Source of the DNA: an uncultured Nitrospirota bacterium
GTDB taxonomy: Bacteria > CG2-30-53-67
DNA: 34,917 nt
Assembly (NCBI GenBank): GCA_947259355.1
Contig: CAMYMF010000027.1
Location: 1-34,917, forward strand
Reading direction: 5' to 3'
The notes beneath the pieces were generated by a model that was given only the letters and a program-made list of their open reading frames with translations, was not told the DNA's origin and made no database searches. Made by a program: the position numbers and the translations under genes. Positions 14,972 to 23,959 of the stretch are shown piece by piece (the stretch's first letter is position 1; each line of letters opens with the position of its first letter).

Positions 14972-16315
14972 GTGAAGAGCGGCTTGATTCTTCTTGCGTT
15001 TATTTGGCTGCTCCTGCCGCATGCGGCTCTGGGAGACGATGGAGGTGCCCGCCACAGCTGTCAGGTCTGTGGTATGTATACCGATGACTACGCTACGACC
15101 GCCGCGCAACTGGTGCGCCGGGACGGTCGGCGTGCCCATACCTGCGGTGTGGCCTGCATGCTCCGTATCGTACAGGATGCGGGGGGGCCGGGGGCCTTCT
15201 TGACCCTGCAGGTCCATGACTGGCCCACCGGTGACTTTACGCCGGCGGCGCAGGCCACCTATGTCATCGGGAGTCGGGTGATTCCCGATATGATTCCCAA
15301 TATCATCGCTTTTGAAAGCCCCGAGGAGGCCCGGGCCTTCCGAGAGCAGGAAGGGGGCGAGGTGATTGATTTCACCCAGGCCCTCAGTATCATCTCCCCC
15401 ATGGGGATGACGAACCCGACGCGCATCAAACCCGCGGTGCTGCCGCCCCGGGGGGCCTTTGGCGTCGGTCTGGGATCCATGAAGATGGTCATGGATGATG
15501 TGCAGATCGGGTCCGACTCGGAGGATCCTCAAGACTTTGTGAGACGGCCCACGCAGATGATGGGGCCCCGAAAGATGACGTCCCGGGGTGAGATGCTGAT
15601 GCTGAACTATGGGCTGACTGATCGTCTGACACTCAGTCTGAACGGGGCCTATCTGGAAAAGGAAATGGAGATGTACCAGATGGGCGGCGCCGTGACACGG
15701 AAGCGCCGGCACTCGGGTCTCGCCGATACGGAGGTGTCTCTACGATACAACCTCTGGAAGGACAGTTACTACCGCAACTTCTTCTCGCTGCTGGGCGGCG
15801 TGACGGTACCGACGGGCGATTTCGATGGCGCGTTTCTCAGCATGCCCGGTCTCCAGCTTGGCACTGAGGCCTTCGGTTTTACCGGCGGCTTGCTCTACAC
15901 CCATCGTCATGGACATCTCTGGTTTCACTTCTTGACAAGCTATACCGCGAAATTGGAGAATGACTACGATTACCAGTTCGGTGATGTCGCGCGCGTCGGG
16001 GCGGCACTACATTACACGCCCAACTATAATCTGATGCTGGGATTGGAGGTGGATGGTGTGGACCGGGGAAAGAACGAACTGAACGGGTCCAAGATCGGCA
16101 ACACCGGCGGATTTCGCAGTGCCCTGACAGCCATTGCCGAGTGGCGGTTCCTGACAGCGCTGGGAGGCAACTTCAATCTCCGTCTCTCCGGCGGGATCCC
16201 GCTCTATGAGGATCTGAATCATGACCGGATGGGGAGCGGGGAGCGGGTCCAACTGGGGGGCGGCTATTTCGCCAGTGTGATGGTTAATTTCAAGAGACGC
16301 TTTCCACGCTATTAG
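14972..16315 (+). CDS. NosL-like copper-binding domain fused to an outer-membrane beta-barrel
   Basis: This is a 447-residue protein from the GTG at 14972, chosen because GAGGAGGG precedes it and it gives a clean signal peptide (GLILLAFIWLLLPHAALG). Residues of roughly 25-140 form a NosL domain with CQVCGMYTDD and a second cysteine box, HTCGVACML. NosL binds Cu(I) and supplies copper to NosZ. After a Met-rich linker (MKMVMDD, PTQMMGPRKM), the rest is alternating amphipathic beta strands with aromatic girdles, ending in Tyr (FKRRFPRY) as outer-membrane porins do. Such a barrel would place the copper domain at the inner face of the outer membrane. NosL proteins are normally about 170-200 residues, so this is an unusual fusion. 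Copper uptake or export is inferred. Confidence 0.8.
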   Translation: MKSGLILLAFIWLLLPHAALGDDGGARHSCQVCGMYTDDYATTAAQLVRRDGRRAHTCGVACMLRIVQDAGGPGAFLTLQVHDWPTGDFTPAAQATYVIGSRVIPDMIPNIIAFESPEEARAFREQEGGEVIDFTQALSIISPMGMTNPTRIKPAVLPPRGAFGVGLGSMKMVMDDVQIGSDSEDPQDFVRRPTQMMGPRKMTSRGEMLMLNYGLTDRLTLSLNGAYLEKEMEMYQMGGAVTRKRRHSGLADTEVSLRYNLWKDSYYRNFFSLLGGVTVPTGDFDGAFLSMPGLQLGTEAFGFTGGLLYTHRHGHLWFHFLTSYTAKLENDYDYQFGDVARVGAALHYTPNYNLMLGLEVDGVDRGKNELNGSKIGNTGGFRSALTAIAEWRFLTALGGNFNLRLSGGIPLYEDLNHDRMGSGERVQLGGGYFASVMVNFKRRFPRY

Positions 16316-16403
16316 CGCCGAGACGGTATGGATCGTGCTCCGGGAGGCTCGGAGAGGATGACCGGTCCGCGGCGCGCAGAAGAGAAGCACAAAGGAGTCT
16401 ATC

Positions 16404-16889
16404 ATGAAATCGAGACGATGGGTCGTCGCGACACTTGCGGCGGTGCTCACCCTGTGGCTTGGCACTCCCGTCTTCGGGCACGAGCCCGCAGCACCGGGGA
16501 AGAAGGACCGGTGTCCGGTCTGCGGCATGTTTGTGGCACCCTACCCCCACTGGGTGGCAGTCATTGAATTCTCCGACGGCAGCCAGGCTTTCTTTGACGG
16601 CCCGAAAGATCTCTTTCGCTATCTCTTTGAGATGCCAAAATACACCCGGCAGAAGACGAAGGCCGACGTGGCCCATGTTTACGTCACCGAATTCTACACC
16701 GCCCGCCTCATGGACGTTGCGGCGGTCACCTTCATTACGGGCAGCGACGTGCTCGGGCCCATGGGGCATGAACTGGTCCCCGTCGCCGGTGAGGCCCATG
16801 CCCAGACCTTCATGAAGGACCACGGCGGCAAAAGAATGATCTCCTTTGAGGAGATGACGCCGTCGGACATTCCTGGAAGGAAAAGGTAA
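16404..16889 (+). CDS. nosL: NosL-family copper chaperone
   Basis: This 161-residue exported protein has a signal peptide (WVVATLAAVLTLWLGTPVFG) and lacks a lipobox cysteine at the cleavage site. The mature protein opens with the NosL hallmark RCPVCGMFVA, followed by the family features FSDGSQAFFDGPKDLFRYL, a VTEFYTARLMD segment, FITGSDVLGPMG and a C-terminal FMKDHGG. NosL proteins bind Cu(I) through Cys and Met ligands and help assemble the copper sites of N2O reductase, yet no nosZ is present in the window. The start has AAAGGAG 7 bases upstream. It lies between the NosL-barrel fusion and a second ABC pair. Confidence 0.9.
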   Translation: MKSRRWVVATLAAVLTLWLGTPVFGHEPAAPGKKDRCPVCGMFVAPYPHWVAVIEFSDGSQAFFDGPKDLFRYLFEMPKYTRQKTKADVAHVYVTEFYTARLMDVAAVTFITGSDVLGPMGHELVPVAGEAHAQTFMKDHGGKRMISFEEMTPSDIPGRKR

Positions 16890-17011
16890 GGCGCGAAATA
16901 TCGGCAAGGGTCGATGGTAGCGCAGCGTCCCCGTGGCTCTCTTGCTGAGAAGGGCCCGTCTCGAAACGCGCGGGTCCATCGGACCCTGTCGGGCGCCCGA
17001 GGGGAATATCG

Positions 17012-17314
17012 ATGACCAAGTACCGTATCTTTCTGGCCCTTATTGCCGTGGAGTTGGCAACCCTGCTCTGTCTCTACGGGCTGGGGCTGTTCCGGTTCAA
17101 CCGGTCGGCTCCCGAAGTTGTCCTGCTGCAGGAGATGGCCGCAGAGTTGATGCTCACTGATCTGGCCATCTGGTCGGAGGCGACCTATGCCCGTCATCCC
17201 TCCCAGGCCGACCTCTTCAGCCCCTTTCAGGATTACCCGTCAGCCATCGAGCACTTTCCTTCGGGCTCCATTCTGGCGCCGCCCTTTGCCGAGCGGAGGG
17301 GCGCCCATGAGTAA
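17012..17314 (+). CDS. Small single-span membrane protein, unknown
   Basis: This 100-residue product has one N-terminal transmembrane segment (IFLALIAVELATLLCLYGLGLF, about 6-27) and a periplasmic tail rich in acidic and aromatic residues. GAGGGG lies upstream of the ATG. Its stop overlaps the start of the permease by 8 bp, so it is probably translated together with the second ABC pair and could be an accessory subunit. I recognise no domain. Confidence 0.65.
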   Translation: MTKYRIFLALIAVELATLLCLYGLGLFRFNRSAPEVVLLQEMAAELMLTDLAIWSEATYARHPSQADLFSPFQDYPSAIEHFPSGSILAPPFAERRGAHE

Positions 17315-18473
17315 ACATCTCAAGATACTGGAGTTTGTGCTTTCGTCCCTGCTCCGCCGCAAGTTTAAGAACCTCGGGATCGTGGCTGTCTTTTCTTTTG
17401 TCGTCTTTATCCTCGCCTCGATCCTCTTTCTGACCCACGCCTTCAAGGCGGAGTCCTTGGCGATCCTGGAGGGGGCGCCGGAGCTGATCGTCCATAAGAT
17501 TGCCGGCGGCCGTCATGACTTGACCGCGCTCCGGTACGGCGATGAAATCGCCGGGATTCCCGGCGTGGGTCGCGTGCTTCCCCGATACTGGGGCTATTAT
17601 TACGATGTCTCCACGGGCGCGAACTATACCATCATGGGCGCGACGGGCTCACCGCGCAGCACCCTGCAGCTGGTCCGGGGCGCGTTTATCGAGGCGGGGC
17701 AGCGGGGTGTTTGTGTCCTGGGCCAGGGCGTGGCCGAGGCGCGCCTCACAGGATTGAACGGCATCGTACCGATCATGGGTGCCAACGGGGAACTCTATCG
17801 CTTCCAGGTGGTCGGCGTGTTCACCGATCCATCCACGCTACTGACAAATGACCTCATGCTGATTGCACCGGAGGACATCCGGGAAATCTTCGACATACGC
17901 CCCGACATGGCCACCGATATCGTGGTGCAGGTCTTCAACCCGTCGGAGGTCGCCAATGTGGCGAAGAAGATCAAGTACCGCTTCCCCGAGTTGCGGCCCA
18001 TCACTCGCACGGAGATCCTGCGGACTTACGAGACCCTCTTCAGCTGGCGCAGCGGCCTGGTCATTCTCACATTCGTGGGGGCCCTGGTGGCCTTCGGAAT
18101 TCTCGCCTGGGACAAGGCCACCGGCCTGAGTGCGGAGGAAAAGAAGGAGATCGGGATTCTCAAGGCCATCGGGTGGGAGACGTCGGACATTCTGGCATTG
18201 AAGTTCTGGGAGGGGGCGGTGCTGTCACTGGTCTCTTTTCTGACCGGTCTCATTGCCGCCTACCTGCATGTCTTCTTTTTCGGGGCGTCGGTTTTTGCCC
18301 CTGCGCTCAAGGGGTGGTCCGTGATCTTCCCCGAGTTCCGCCTGCGGCCGACCATTGATCCTTATCAAATATTCGTACTGATCTTTTTAACAGTGCTTCC
18401 CTACATTGCGGCCACCATCGTGCCTTCGTGGAAGACGGCCATCACCGATCCAGACATTGTCATGAGAGGCTAG
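17307..18473 (+). CDS. FtsX-type ABC transporter permease (second pair)
   Basis: This is a 388-residue permease from the ATG at 17307, which follows GGAGGGG and overlaps the preceding gene. An N-terminal helix (about 22-45) is followed by a large periplasmic domain that starts with ELIVHKIAGGRHD, and then three C-terminal helices. The cytoplasmic loop has EEKKEIGILKAIGWETSDI, the usual FtsX coupling helix. It differs clearly in sequence from the permease at 12068, so the cluster holds two distinct transporters or one heterodimer. Two FtsX permeases with one or two ATPases and a DUF2318 gene also occur near the Campylobacter P19/FTR1 iron locus, a known parallel. Confidence 0.87.
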   Translation: MSKHLKILEFVLSSLLRRKFKNLGIVAVFSFVVFILASILFLTHAFKAESLAILEGAPELIVHKIAGGRHDLTALRYGDEIAGIPGVGRVLPRYWGYYYDVSTGANYTIMGATGSPRSTLQLVRGAFIEAGQRGVCVLGQGVAEARLTGLNGIVPIMGANGELYRFQVVGVFTDPSTLLTNDLMLIAPEDIREIFDIRPDMATDIVVQVFNPSEVANVAKKIKYRFPELRPITRTEILRTYETLFSWRSGLVILTFVGALVAFGILAWDKATGLSAEEKKEIGILKAIGWETSDILALKFWEGAVLSLVSFLTGLIAAYLHVFFFGASVFAPALKGWSVIFPEFRLRPTIDPYQIFVLIFLTVLPYIAATIVPSWKTAITDPDIVMRG

Positions 18474-18478
18474 ACGCG

Positions 18479-19153
18479 GTGCTGCACCTGGAGCAGGTCA
18501 CGAAGATTTTCAACAAGGGCAAACCGAATGAAGTGGTTGCCGTCCGGGATGTCTCCCTGGAGATCCCCCGGGGGAGTCTGTCGGTCCTCAAGGGCCCCAG
18601 CGGATCGGGTAAGACCTCGCTCCTCGGTCTGATGGGCTGCATGAGCCGTCCCACGGCGGGGCGGATTGTTGTGGGTGAGCGGGATGTGGCGAAATTGCCG
18701 GAACGCTTTCTCACCGAGGTGCGGCGCAAGACATTCGGCTTCATCTTTCAGCACTTTCACCTGATTGCCGGCATCAGTGTCCTGGAAAATGTCATGTTGC
18801 CGCTCTATCCGACACAGATGCCCCTCGGTGAAATCAGGCGACGGGCCGAGGGGGTCGTGGACGATCTCGGTTTGTCTGCACGGAAGCACTTTGCGGTCCA
18901 GGGGCTCTCCGGCGGGGAGCAGCAGCGGGTGGCCATCGGTCGGGCGTTGATCAACGATTGCGAGGTTGTGCTCGCCGATGAGCCCACGGCCCATCTCGAC
19001 ACGACCCTGTCTGAGGAACTCATCGGTATTTTGCGACGACTCCACGGAGAGGGCAAGACGGTCGTCATTGCCACCCATGATCCCCTGGTGTACGATCGGG
19101 CCTTTGTCCAGCAGGTGATCGAGATGCGGGACGGAAGGATTGTTCCCGCATAG
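18479..19153 (+). CDS. ABC transporter ATP-binding protein (second pair)
   Basis: This 224-residue ATPase uses a GTG start at 18479, 5 bp behind the permease stop, with GAGAGG upstream. It has Walker A GPSGSGKT (39-46), the Q-loop region in FQHFHLIAGISVLENV, signature LSGGEQQRV (about 142) and Walker B VVLADEPTAHLD. It powers the adjacent FtsX-type permease. It is related to, but not a recent copy of, the ATPase at 13306. Confidence 0.92.
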   Translation: MLHLEQVTKIFNKGKPNEVVAVRDVSLEIPRGSLSVLKGPSGSGKTSLLGLMGCMSRPTAGRIVVGERDVAKLPERFLTEVRRKTFGFIFQHFHLIAGISVLENVMLPLYPTQMPLGEIRRRAEGVVDDLGLSARKHFAVQGLSGGEQQRVAIGRALINDCEVVLADEPTAHLDTTLSEELIGILRRLHGEGKTVVIATHDPLVYDRAFVQQVIEMRDGRIVPA

Positions 19154-19222
19154 GAGGGGGCCTGGGGTACCTCTCATGACGGACATGGATGCCATAGTGG
19201 CGTTCGCGCAAAAGGGTCCTGT

Positions 19223-20233
19223 ATGATTCTCCATCCAGGTATTGTGGCTCTGATCATGGGCGCCTGCTTCGTCGCGGCCATGGTGCTCTACAGCGCCGTC
19301 ATGGGGGTGGCCGTGCTGCGCCGCTGGGATATGACGAGCAGCTCCGAGAGGCAGCTGCAGCTCGAGCGCAAAACCTATCTCACATCGACCCTCATGAATT
19401 ACGTCCTCGGTTTCGAGATTCTTTCGTCGCTTCTGTTCATTCACACGGTGGACAGCCTCCATGCGATCTTCGTGGGGGCCATGTGTGCAACGGGGTCGCT
19501 GAACGCCAACCCCGTCGGCTGGGCGGCGCTCTATGCGAAACTGGCCGTCCTCTTTCTCTCGGCCATCTGGATTGCCGTGAACGTGATCGACCAGCGGCAA
19601 GCCGATTATCCGCTGACCCGGTTCAAATTCGCCGGCGTGCTGTTTCTCCTGCCGCTGGTGTTTCTCAGCACAGGGCTGCAACTTCGCTATTTCCTCGGTT
19701 TGAAGCCGAACATCATCACGTCGCGCTGCGGCGCCCTGTTCAGCGAATCCGGCGGGGGACTGGCGAGCAGCCTCTCGTCCGTCGCCATTCGCCCCACCAT
19801 GATGGCCTTTTACGGGCTTTTGGCGCTCTTTCTGGCGGCGGGGATCTTCGCGCTTAGACGCCGCACCGGCACGTGGCGGTATCTGTTTGCCGGTCTGTCG
19901 CTCCTGGTGCTTCCGGTTTCCCTGACGGCGGTGGTCTCTTTCATCTCGCTGTACTTCTATGAGATACCGACCCACCATTGTCCCTTCGACATTTTTCAGG
20001 GCAACTATCACTACCTGGGGTATGCGCTTTACGGGACTCTTTTTGCGGGCAGCTTCTTTGGCACCATGACGGGCGTTTCGGAAATGCTTCGGGGAAAGGC
20101 GTCGGTGGGGACAACGATCGATGGGCTGCAGCGCAAATGGATTGTGCTGTCCGTGGCCGCGGTGGGGATCTTTGCGGCGATCGCCACGTGGCCCATCGTT
20201 TTTTCAAGCTTTACACTGGATGGTTATTTTTAG
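19223..20233 (+). CDS. Polytopic membrane protein of unknown function
   Basis: The 336-residue protein has about eight predicted membrane helices. The start has AAAGGG about 7 bases upstream, and the gene is followed without a gap by the DUF2318 gene. Landmarks are RCGALFSES after the fourth helix and EIPTHHCPFDIFQGNYHY, a His-His-Cys stretch at a membrane edge. Such residues could bind copper, iron or heme. I recognise no named family. In Campylobacter the DUF2318 domain is fused to a membrane domain, so this protein and the next may form an equivalent two-piece unit. Confidence 0.72.
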   Translation: MILHPGIVALIMGACFVAAMVLYSAVMGVAVLRRWDMTSSSERQLQLERKTYLTSTLMNYVLGFEILSSLLFIHTVDSLHAIFVGAMCATGSLNANPVGWAALYAKLAVLFLSAIWIAVNVIDQRQADYPLTRFKFAGVLFLLPLVFLSTGLQLRYFLGLKPNIITSRCGALFSESGGGLASSLSSVAIRPTMMAFYGLLALFLAAGIFALRRRTGTWRYLFAGLSLLVLPVSLTAVVSFISLYFYEIPTHHCPFDIFQGNYHYLGYALYGTLFAGSFFGTMTGVSEMLRGKASVGTTIDGLQRKWIVLSVAAVGIFAAIATWPIVFSSFTLDGYF

Positions 20234-20671
20234 ATGGCACAGACGGCAAGACTCTTGTGCATTTTGATGCTGCTCCTGCTGATGAGCGCCTGCCGACAGG
20301 CGCCGACCCATACGCTCGTTGCGGCCGAGGGCTCCCACGTGCGGATCCCCCTCGCGGGCGTGCGCGACGGCACGGCCCATTTTTTCACCTATCGACAGGG
20401 GGGGAAGAACATCAATTTCCTCATCCGGACGGACCGCACGGGAAAACTGCACGTCTCACTGGACGCATGCTATACGTGCAGCAAATACCGCAAAGGTTTT
20501 CGGGTGGACGGGGAGGAGATCTGCTGCGCGCACTGCGGGACGCGCTTCGGTCTTTCCGATCCGTCCTGGCAGCTCGGCGGCTGTACGCCCATCGACCTGC
20601 CCCACCGGATCAGCGAGAGCTTTCTGAGTGTCGCGGTTTCGGATTTGACGCGGAGCGCGAGGCTTTTTTGA
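20234..20671 (+). CDS. DUF2318-like Fe-S/metal-binding lipoprotein
   Basis: This is a 145-residue product whose signal peptide ends in a good lipobox (LMSAC, C20), so it is probably a lipoprotein. The mature domain has the DUF2318 layout: FFTYRQGGKNINFLI, then LDACYTCSKYRKGFRVDGEEICCAHCGTRF (positions about 77-106), then GGCTPIDLP. The paired CxxC motifs resemble a Rieske or rubredoxin-like site. DUF2318 proteins occur with FtsX-type ABC genes and metal uptake systems. The start codon directly follows the previous stop, so the pair is tightly coupled. It ends the plus-strand cluster. Confidence 0.82.
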   Translation: MAQTARLLCILMLLLLMSACRQAPTHTLVAAEGSHVRIPLAGVRDGTAHFFTYRQGGKNINFLIRTDRTGKLHVSLDACYTCSKYRKGFRVDGEEICCAHCGTRFGLSDPSWQLGGCTPIDLPHRISESFLSVAVSDLTRSARLF

Positions 20672-20702
20672 GACGTTGTGCTGAGGCGCGCCGGACGTTT
20701 CG

Positions 20703-21029
20703 TTAGCCCGGATTGGTTTGCCCTGAAGTGCCGTCGGAATGGCGGCTTGAGCTGTCTTCCCGGAAATCGGGACGGGGTCGTTGCACCACGGGGAGGATCC
20801 CCGCTTCTCCCGTGTCGGGTTGCACCATGTAACGGATCGAATCGAGCTGGCCATACTTCTCTGCCATGTTCGTCCAGCCGTTGATATAGAGAGGGCAGTC
20901 GTCGTTCATGCAGACCCAGAGAAAATCGAGACCCCAGTCGAGGCCGTGGGTGATGTAGGCCGGCAGAATCCGCTGCTCATCCATCGGTTTGCCGCAGTGC
21001 GAACAGAAAGGCCGCTTTTTGAGAAACAA
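20703..21029 (-). CDS. Small zinc-ribbon protein
   Basis: The 108-residue protein has two cysteine pairs, CSHCGK near residue 9 and CMNDDC near residue 41, which fit a zinc ribbon. The C-terminal third is polar and likely disordered. Translation most likely starts at TTG (21027-21029), since AAGGAG lies 6 bases upstream. It follows the P-loop ATPase gene by about 50 bp in the same direction, so they are probably one transcript. Function unknown. Confidence 0.72.
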   Translation of the reverse strand: MFLKKRPFCSHCGKPMDEQRILPAYITHGLDWGLDFLWVCMNDDCPLYINGWTNMAEKYGQLDSIRYMVQPDTGEAGILPVVQRPRPDFREDSSSRHSDGTSGQTNPG

Positions 21030-21081
21030 GAGGGTCTCCTTATGGCCCGAGTGACGGGCACTGGGAGCCGGGGCCCGGCAC

Positions 21082-21792
21082 TCACCCGTCCATCAGCAGC
21101 AGGGTGTTCGGATTGAGCCGAATAGGCAGATCCTGAGAGACTGCGTAGTCGTGGTCTTTGAGCAGTTTCAGATGGATCGATCCGTTCCGGGGCTCGAGAA
21201 AAATGATCACGGAGAAGAGATCGTCCACTTCGTGGCACGGCGCCGGGATGCCCCGCTCGTTGCGGACGTTCGATTCCCGGTGGGTCTGCGCCGAGAACCA
21301 GATCTCCAGCTGCTGTTCCTGAGCCAGATGGCGGAATGCGGCCAGCGTGTCCCAGGCGGCCTCTTCCTTTTCAAAATCGAATCCGTCGATGAGCAGGACC
21401 TGCGGAACGAAGCCGCCGCTGGTGGCCAGGTCGCCGAGATCCTTGGCGAGCTTCTTGACGGTGAAGGTCTCGGGCGTGTACGCCAGAATCACTCGACCTC
21501 TTTCGATCTCACCGCGCAGCTTGCGCGGATCATCTATCTTGAAGTCTTTGCAGAGATCGACCAGGATTTCATCGTACCAGACCTGAATCTTCTCCATCGA
21601 CTCGCCGATGCCCGCGTGGACCACCTTCTGCTTCTTGAAGAGGCTGTCCAGGGCCACGTGAATCAGGCAGGCCGTCTTGCCCACACCTGCACGGGCCATG
21701 AAGACCCCCAGATTGCCCACTCCCAGGCCGCCTTTGGTGGCTTTCTGCAATATTCTCATGGGACTTCTCAAGATGAATTCCTGTTTGAGCAT
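21082..21792 (-). CDS. P-loop (RecA-like) ATPase of unknown function
   Basis: This 236-residue soluble protein has Walker A ARAGVGKTA (about 33-41) and Walker B QVLLIDGFDF. Further strands include EIWFSAQTHRE, which resembles the sensor strand of RecA/KaiC/DnaB-type ATPases. The start at 21792 removes a non-conserved extension and has AAGGGG upstream. It lies between EF-G and the zinc-ribbon gene, all in one direction. I recognise no named family; a KaiC- or RadA-like regulatory ATPase is possible. Confidence 0.75.
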   Translation of the reverse strand: MLKQEFILRSPMRILQKATKGGLGVGNLGVFMARAGVGKTACLIHVALDSLFKKQKVVHAGIGESMEKIQVWYDEILVDLCKDFKIDDPRKLRGEIERGRVILAYTPETFTVKKLAKDLGDLATSGGFVPQVLLIDGFDFEKEEAAWDTLAAFRHLAQEQQLEIWFSAQTHRESNVRNERGIPAPCHEVDDLFSVIIFLEPRNGSIHLKLLKDHDYAVSQDLPIRLNPNTLLLMDG

Positions 21793-21877
21793 GACCCGGC
21801 TGCCCCTTCGACAGGTTCCCCTGAAGCAAGTCAATAGAGCGGCACCGAATTAGACTACCACAGAGCGCCCGTGGAAG

Positions 21878-23959
21878 CTATGCTGTTTTTTTCTGCTCCT
21901 CGTATTTCTTGATGAGCTCCTCGGATACACTCTGGGGCACGTCCCGGTACCTGGCAAACTCCATGGTGAATTCGGCTTTGCCCTGGGTGGCGGAACGGAG
22001 CGCTGTGGAGTATCCAAACATCTCCGCCAGCGGTACCTCCGCCTCCACCACGGAGAAATTGCCGTCTTCGCTTACGCCGGAGATCATACCCCGCCGCTGA
22101 TTCAGGGTGGCCAGGATCGCCCCCTGAAACTCAGACGGTCCCTCCACGGCCACCTTCATGATGGGCTCCAGAATGGCCGGTTTGGCCTTGCTGTACGCTT
22201 CCCGGAAGGCGCCGATGGCGGCCTGCTGGAAAGCGACGTCGGAGGAGTCGACGGAATGCGCGGTCCCATCGTTGATGGTGATCCGGATTCCGGTGATGGG
22301 AAAGCCGATGACACTGCCCTCGGCGAGACATGCCTTGAAGCCCTTGTCGCAGGACGGGATGAATTCGGTGGGGATGACACCGCCCTTGATCTCATCAACG
22401 AATTCGTAGTCTCCCTCAGCCAGGGGTTCCATAAAACCAGCCACCCGGCCGTACTGCCCGGAGCCGCCAGTCTGCTTCTTGTGGGTGTAATTAAATTCCG
22501 CCCGCCGGGAGATGGTTTCCCGATAGGCCACCTGGGGCATGCCCGTCTGCACGGTGGCGCCGTACTCCCGGCGCATCCGCTCTACGTAGACCTCCAGGTG
22601 CAGCTCTCCCATGCCGGAGATGACGGTTTCGCCGCTTTCCGCATCGACGTAGTTGCGGAAAGTCGGGTCTTCTTTGGTGAAGCGGTTCAGGGCCTTGGAC
22701 ATGTTGACCTGGGACTTGTTGTCCTCCGGTGTGACCGTGAGACTGATCACCGGGGCCGGGACATGCATGGATGTCATGGCGTAATTGAGATCGCCTGAGG
22801 TAAAGGTGTCGCCCGAGGCACACTCGACGCCGAAGAGGGCCACAATGTCACCGCTGGGGGCCTTTTCAATCTCTTCCATGTTGTCGGCATGCATCCGCAC
22901 CAAACGGCCCACTTTCAGTTTCTTGCCCGTTCGGGTGTTGTAGAGGGTATCGCCCTTGCCGAGGCTTCCCTGATAGATACGGATATAGGTGAGCTGCCCG
23001 TAGCGCCCATCCTCCAATTTGAATGCCAGGGCCACCGTCGGATCGTCCGGCGAATGGCTGAGGGTTATTTCCTTCTCTTCCTGGTCGAGGTCGAGCGCGA
23101 CGTTGGTGACGTCCTCCGGATCCGGAAGGTAGTGGACCACCGAATCGAGCAGGTTCTGCACGCCCTTGTTCTTGTAGGCCGATCCCATGAAAACGGGGGT
23201 CAGCTCCAGTGCAAGCGTGCCCCGTCGCACGGCATCATGAATGAGCGCTTCAGTCACGGTCTCTTCCAGAATGGCCTCGGTCAACTCGTCGGAGAACATG
23301 GAGACGGTATCAAGCATTACTTCCCGCCGCGCATGGGCTTCCGCTTTTAGCCCCTCGGGAATCTCCTCGACGCGCACGCTTTCACCGTTGGCGCCGTCGA
23401 AATAGTAGGCTTTCATGGTCACCAGGTCCACCACGCCTTTGAGGTCCGCCTCCAGTCCGATGGGCATCTGCATGGCCACGGCGTTGTGATTCAGTTTTTC
23501 CCGCAGTTGACGGATTACACGGTCGGGGTTGGCGCCGGAGCGATCGCACTTGTTAATGAAGGCAATGCGGGGCACATTGTAGCGGCGCATCTGGCGGTCG
23601 ACGGTGATGGACTGGGACTGCACGCCGCCGACGGAACAGAGCACCAGGACGGCGCCGTCGAGAACCCGCAGGGCACGCTCCACTTCGATGGTGAAGTCCA
23701 CGTGACCGGGGGTGTCGATGATATTGACGAAGCTGCCCTTCCACTCAAAGTAAGTTGCCGCCGAGGCAATGGTGATCCCGCGCTCCTTTTCCAGTTCCAT
23801 GGAATCCATGGTGGCGCCGACACCGTCCTTGCCCTTCACATCGTGGATGGCGTGAATGCGGTTGGTATAATAAAGGATGCGCTCTGTCAGCGTGGTTTTG
23901 CCCGAGTCAATGTGGGCACTGATGCCGATATTTCTCAATGTGCGTCCGTCTGGTTTCAT
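21878..23959 (-). CDS. fusA: Elongation factor G, divergent (spdEFG1/mitochondrial-like) type
   Basis: This is a 693-residue translational GTPase. The G1 motif AHIDSGKT lies at about 15-22; ordinary bacterial EF-G usually has AHVDAGKT. Also present are ERGITI, DTPGH (G3) and NKCD (G4), followed by domains II to V with [14 protein letters not shown] and a C-terminal [10 protein letters not shown] block. The [13 protein letters not shown] form and the [11 protein letters not shown] switch region are typical of the spdEFG1 and mitochondrial EFG1 subgroup, which in known cases performs translocation. The start at 23959 is the standard N-terminus ([12 protein letters not shown]) with GAGAGGG upstream. 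It is not beside ribosomal protein genes, so it may be a second EF-G in the genome. Confidence 0.93.
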   Translation of the reverse strand: MKPDGRTLRNIGISAHIDSGKTTLTERILYYTNRIHAIHDVKGKDGVGATMDSMELEKERGITIASAATYFEWKGSFVNIIDTPGHVDFTIEVERALRVLDGAVLVLCSVGGVQSQSITVDRQMRRYNVPRIAFINKCDRSGANPDRVIRQLREKLNHNAVAMQMPIGLEADLKGVVDLVTMKAYYFDGANGESVRVEEIPEGLKAEAHARREVMLDTVSMFSDELTEAILEETVTEALIHDAVRRGTLALELTPVFMGSAYKNKGVQNLLDSVVHYLPDPEDVTNVALDLDQEEKEITLSHSPDDPTVALAFKLEDGRYGQLTYIRIYQGSLGKGDTLYNTRTGKKLKVGRLVRMHADNMEEIEKAPSGDIVALFGVECASGDTFTSGDLNYAMTSMHVPAPVISLTVTPEDNKSQVNMSKALNRFTKEDPTFRNYVDAESGETVISGMGELHLEVYVERMRREYGATVQTGMPQVAYRETISRRAEFNYTHKKQTGGSGQYGRVAGFMEPLAEGDYEFVDEIKGGVIPTEFIPSCDKGFKACLAEGSVIGFPITGIRITINDGTAHSVDSSDVAFQQAAIGAFREAYSKAKPAILEPIMKVAVEGPSEFQGAILATLNQRRGMISGVSEDGNFSVVEAEVPLAEMFGYSTALRSATQGKAEFTMEFARYRDVPQSVSEELIKKYEEQKKTA

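Noticed and set aside
18470-20011. 513-codon open frame on the minus strand
   Set aside because: It runs opposite an ABC ATPase and a membrane protein gene; the product is His-, Arg- and Gln-rich without domains.
21255-21285. tRNA-like T-loop sequence (GTTCGATTCCC)
   Set aside because: It is inside the P-loop ATPase coding sequence and no cloverleaf arms can be built around it. No tRNA, rRNA or CRISPR array was seen anywhere in the window.
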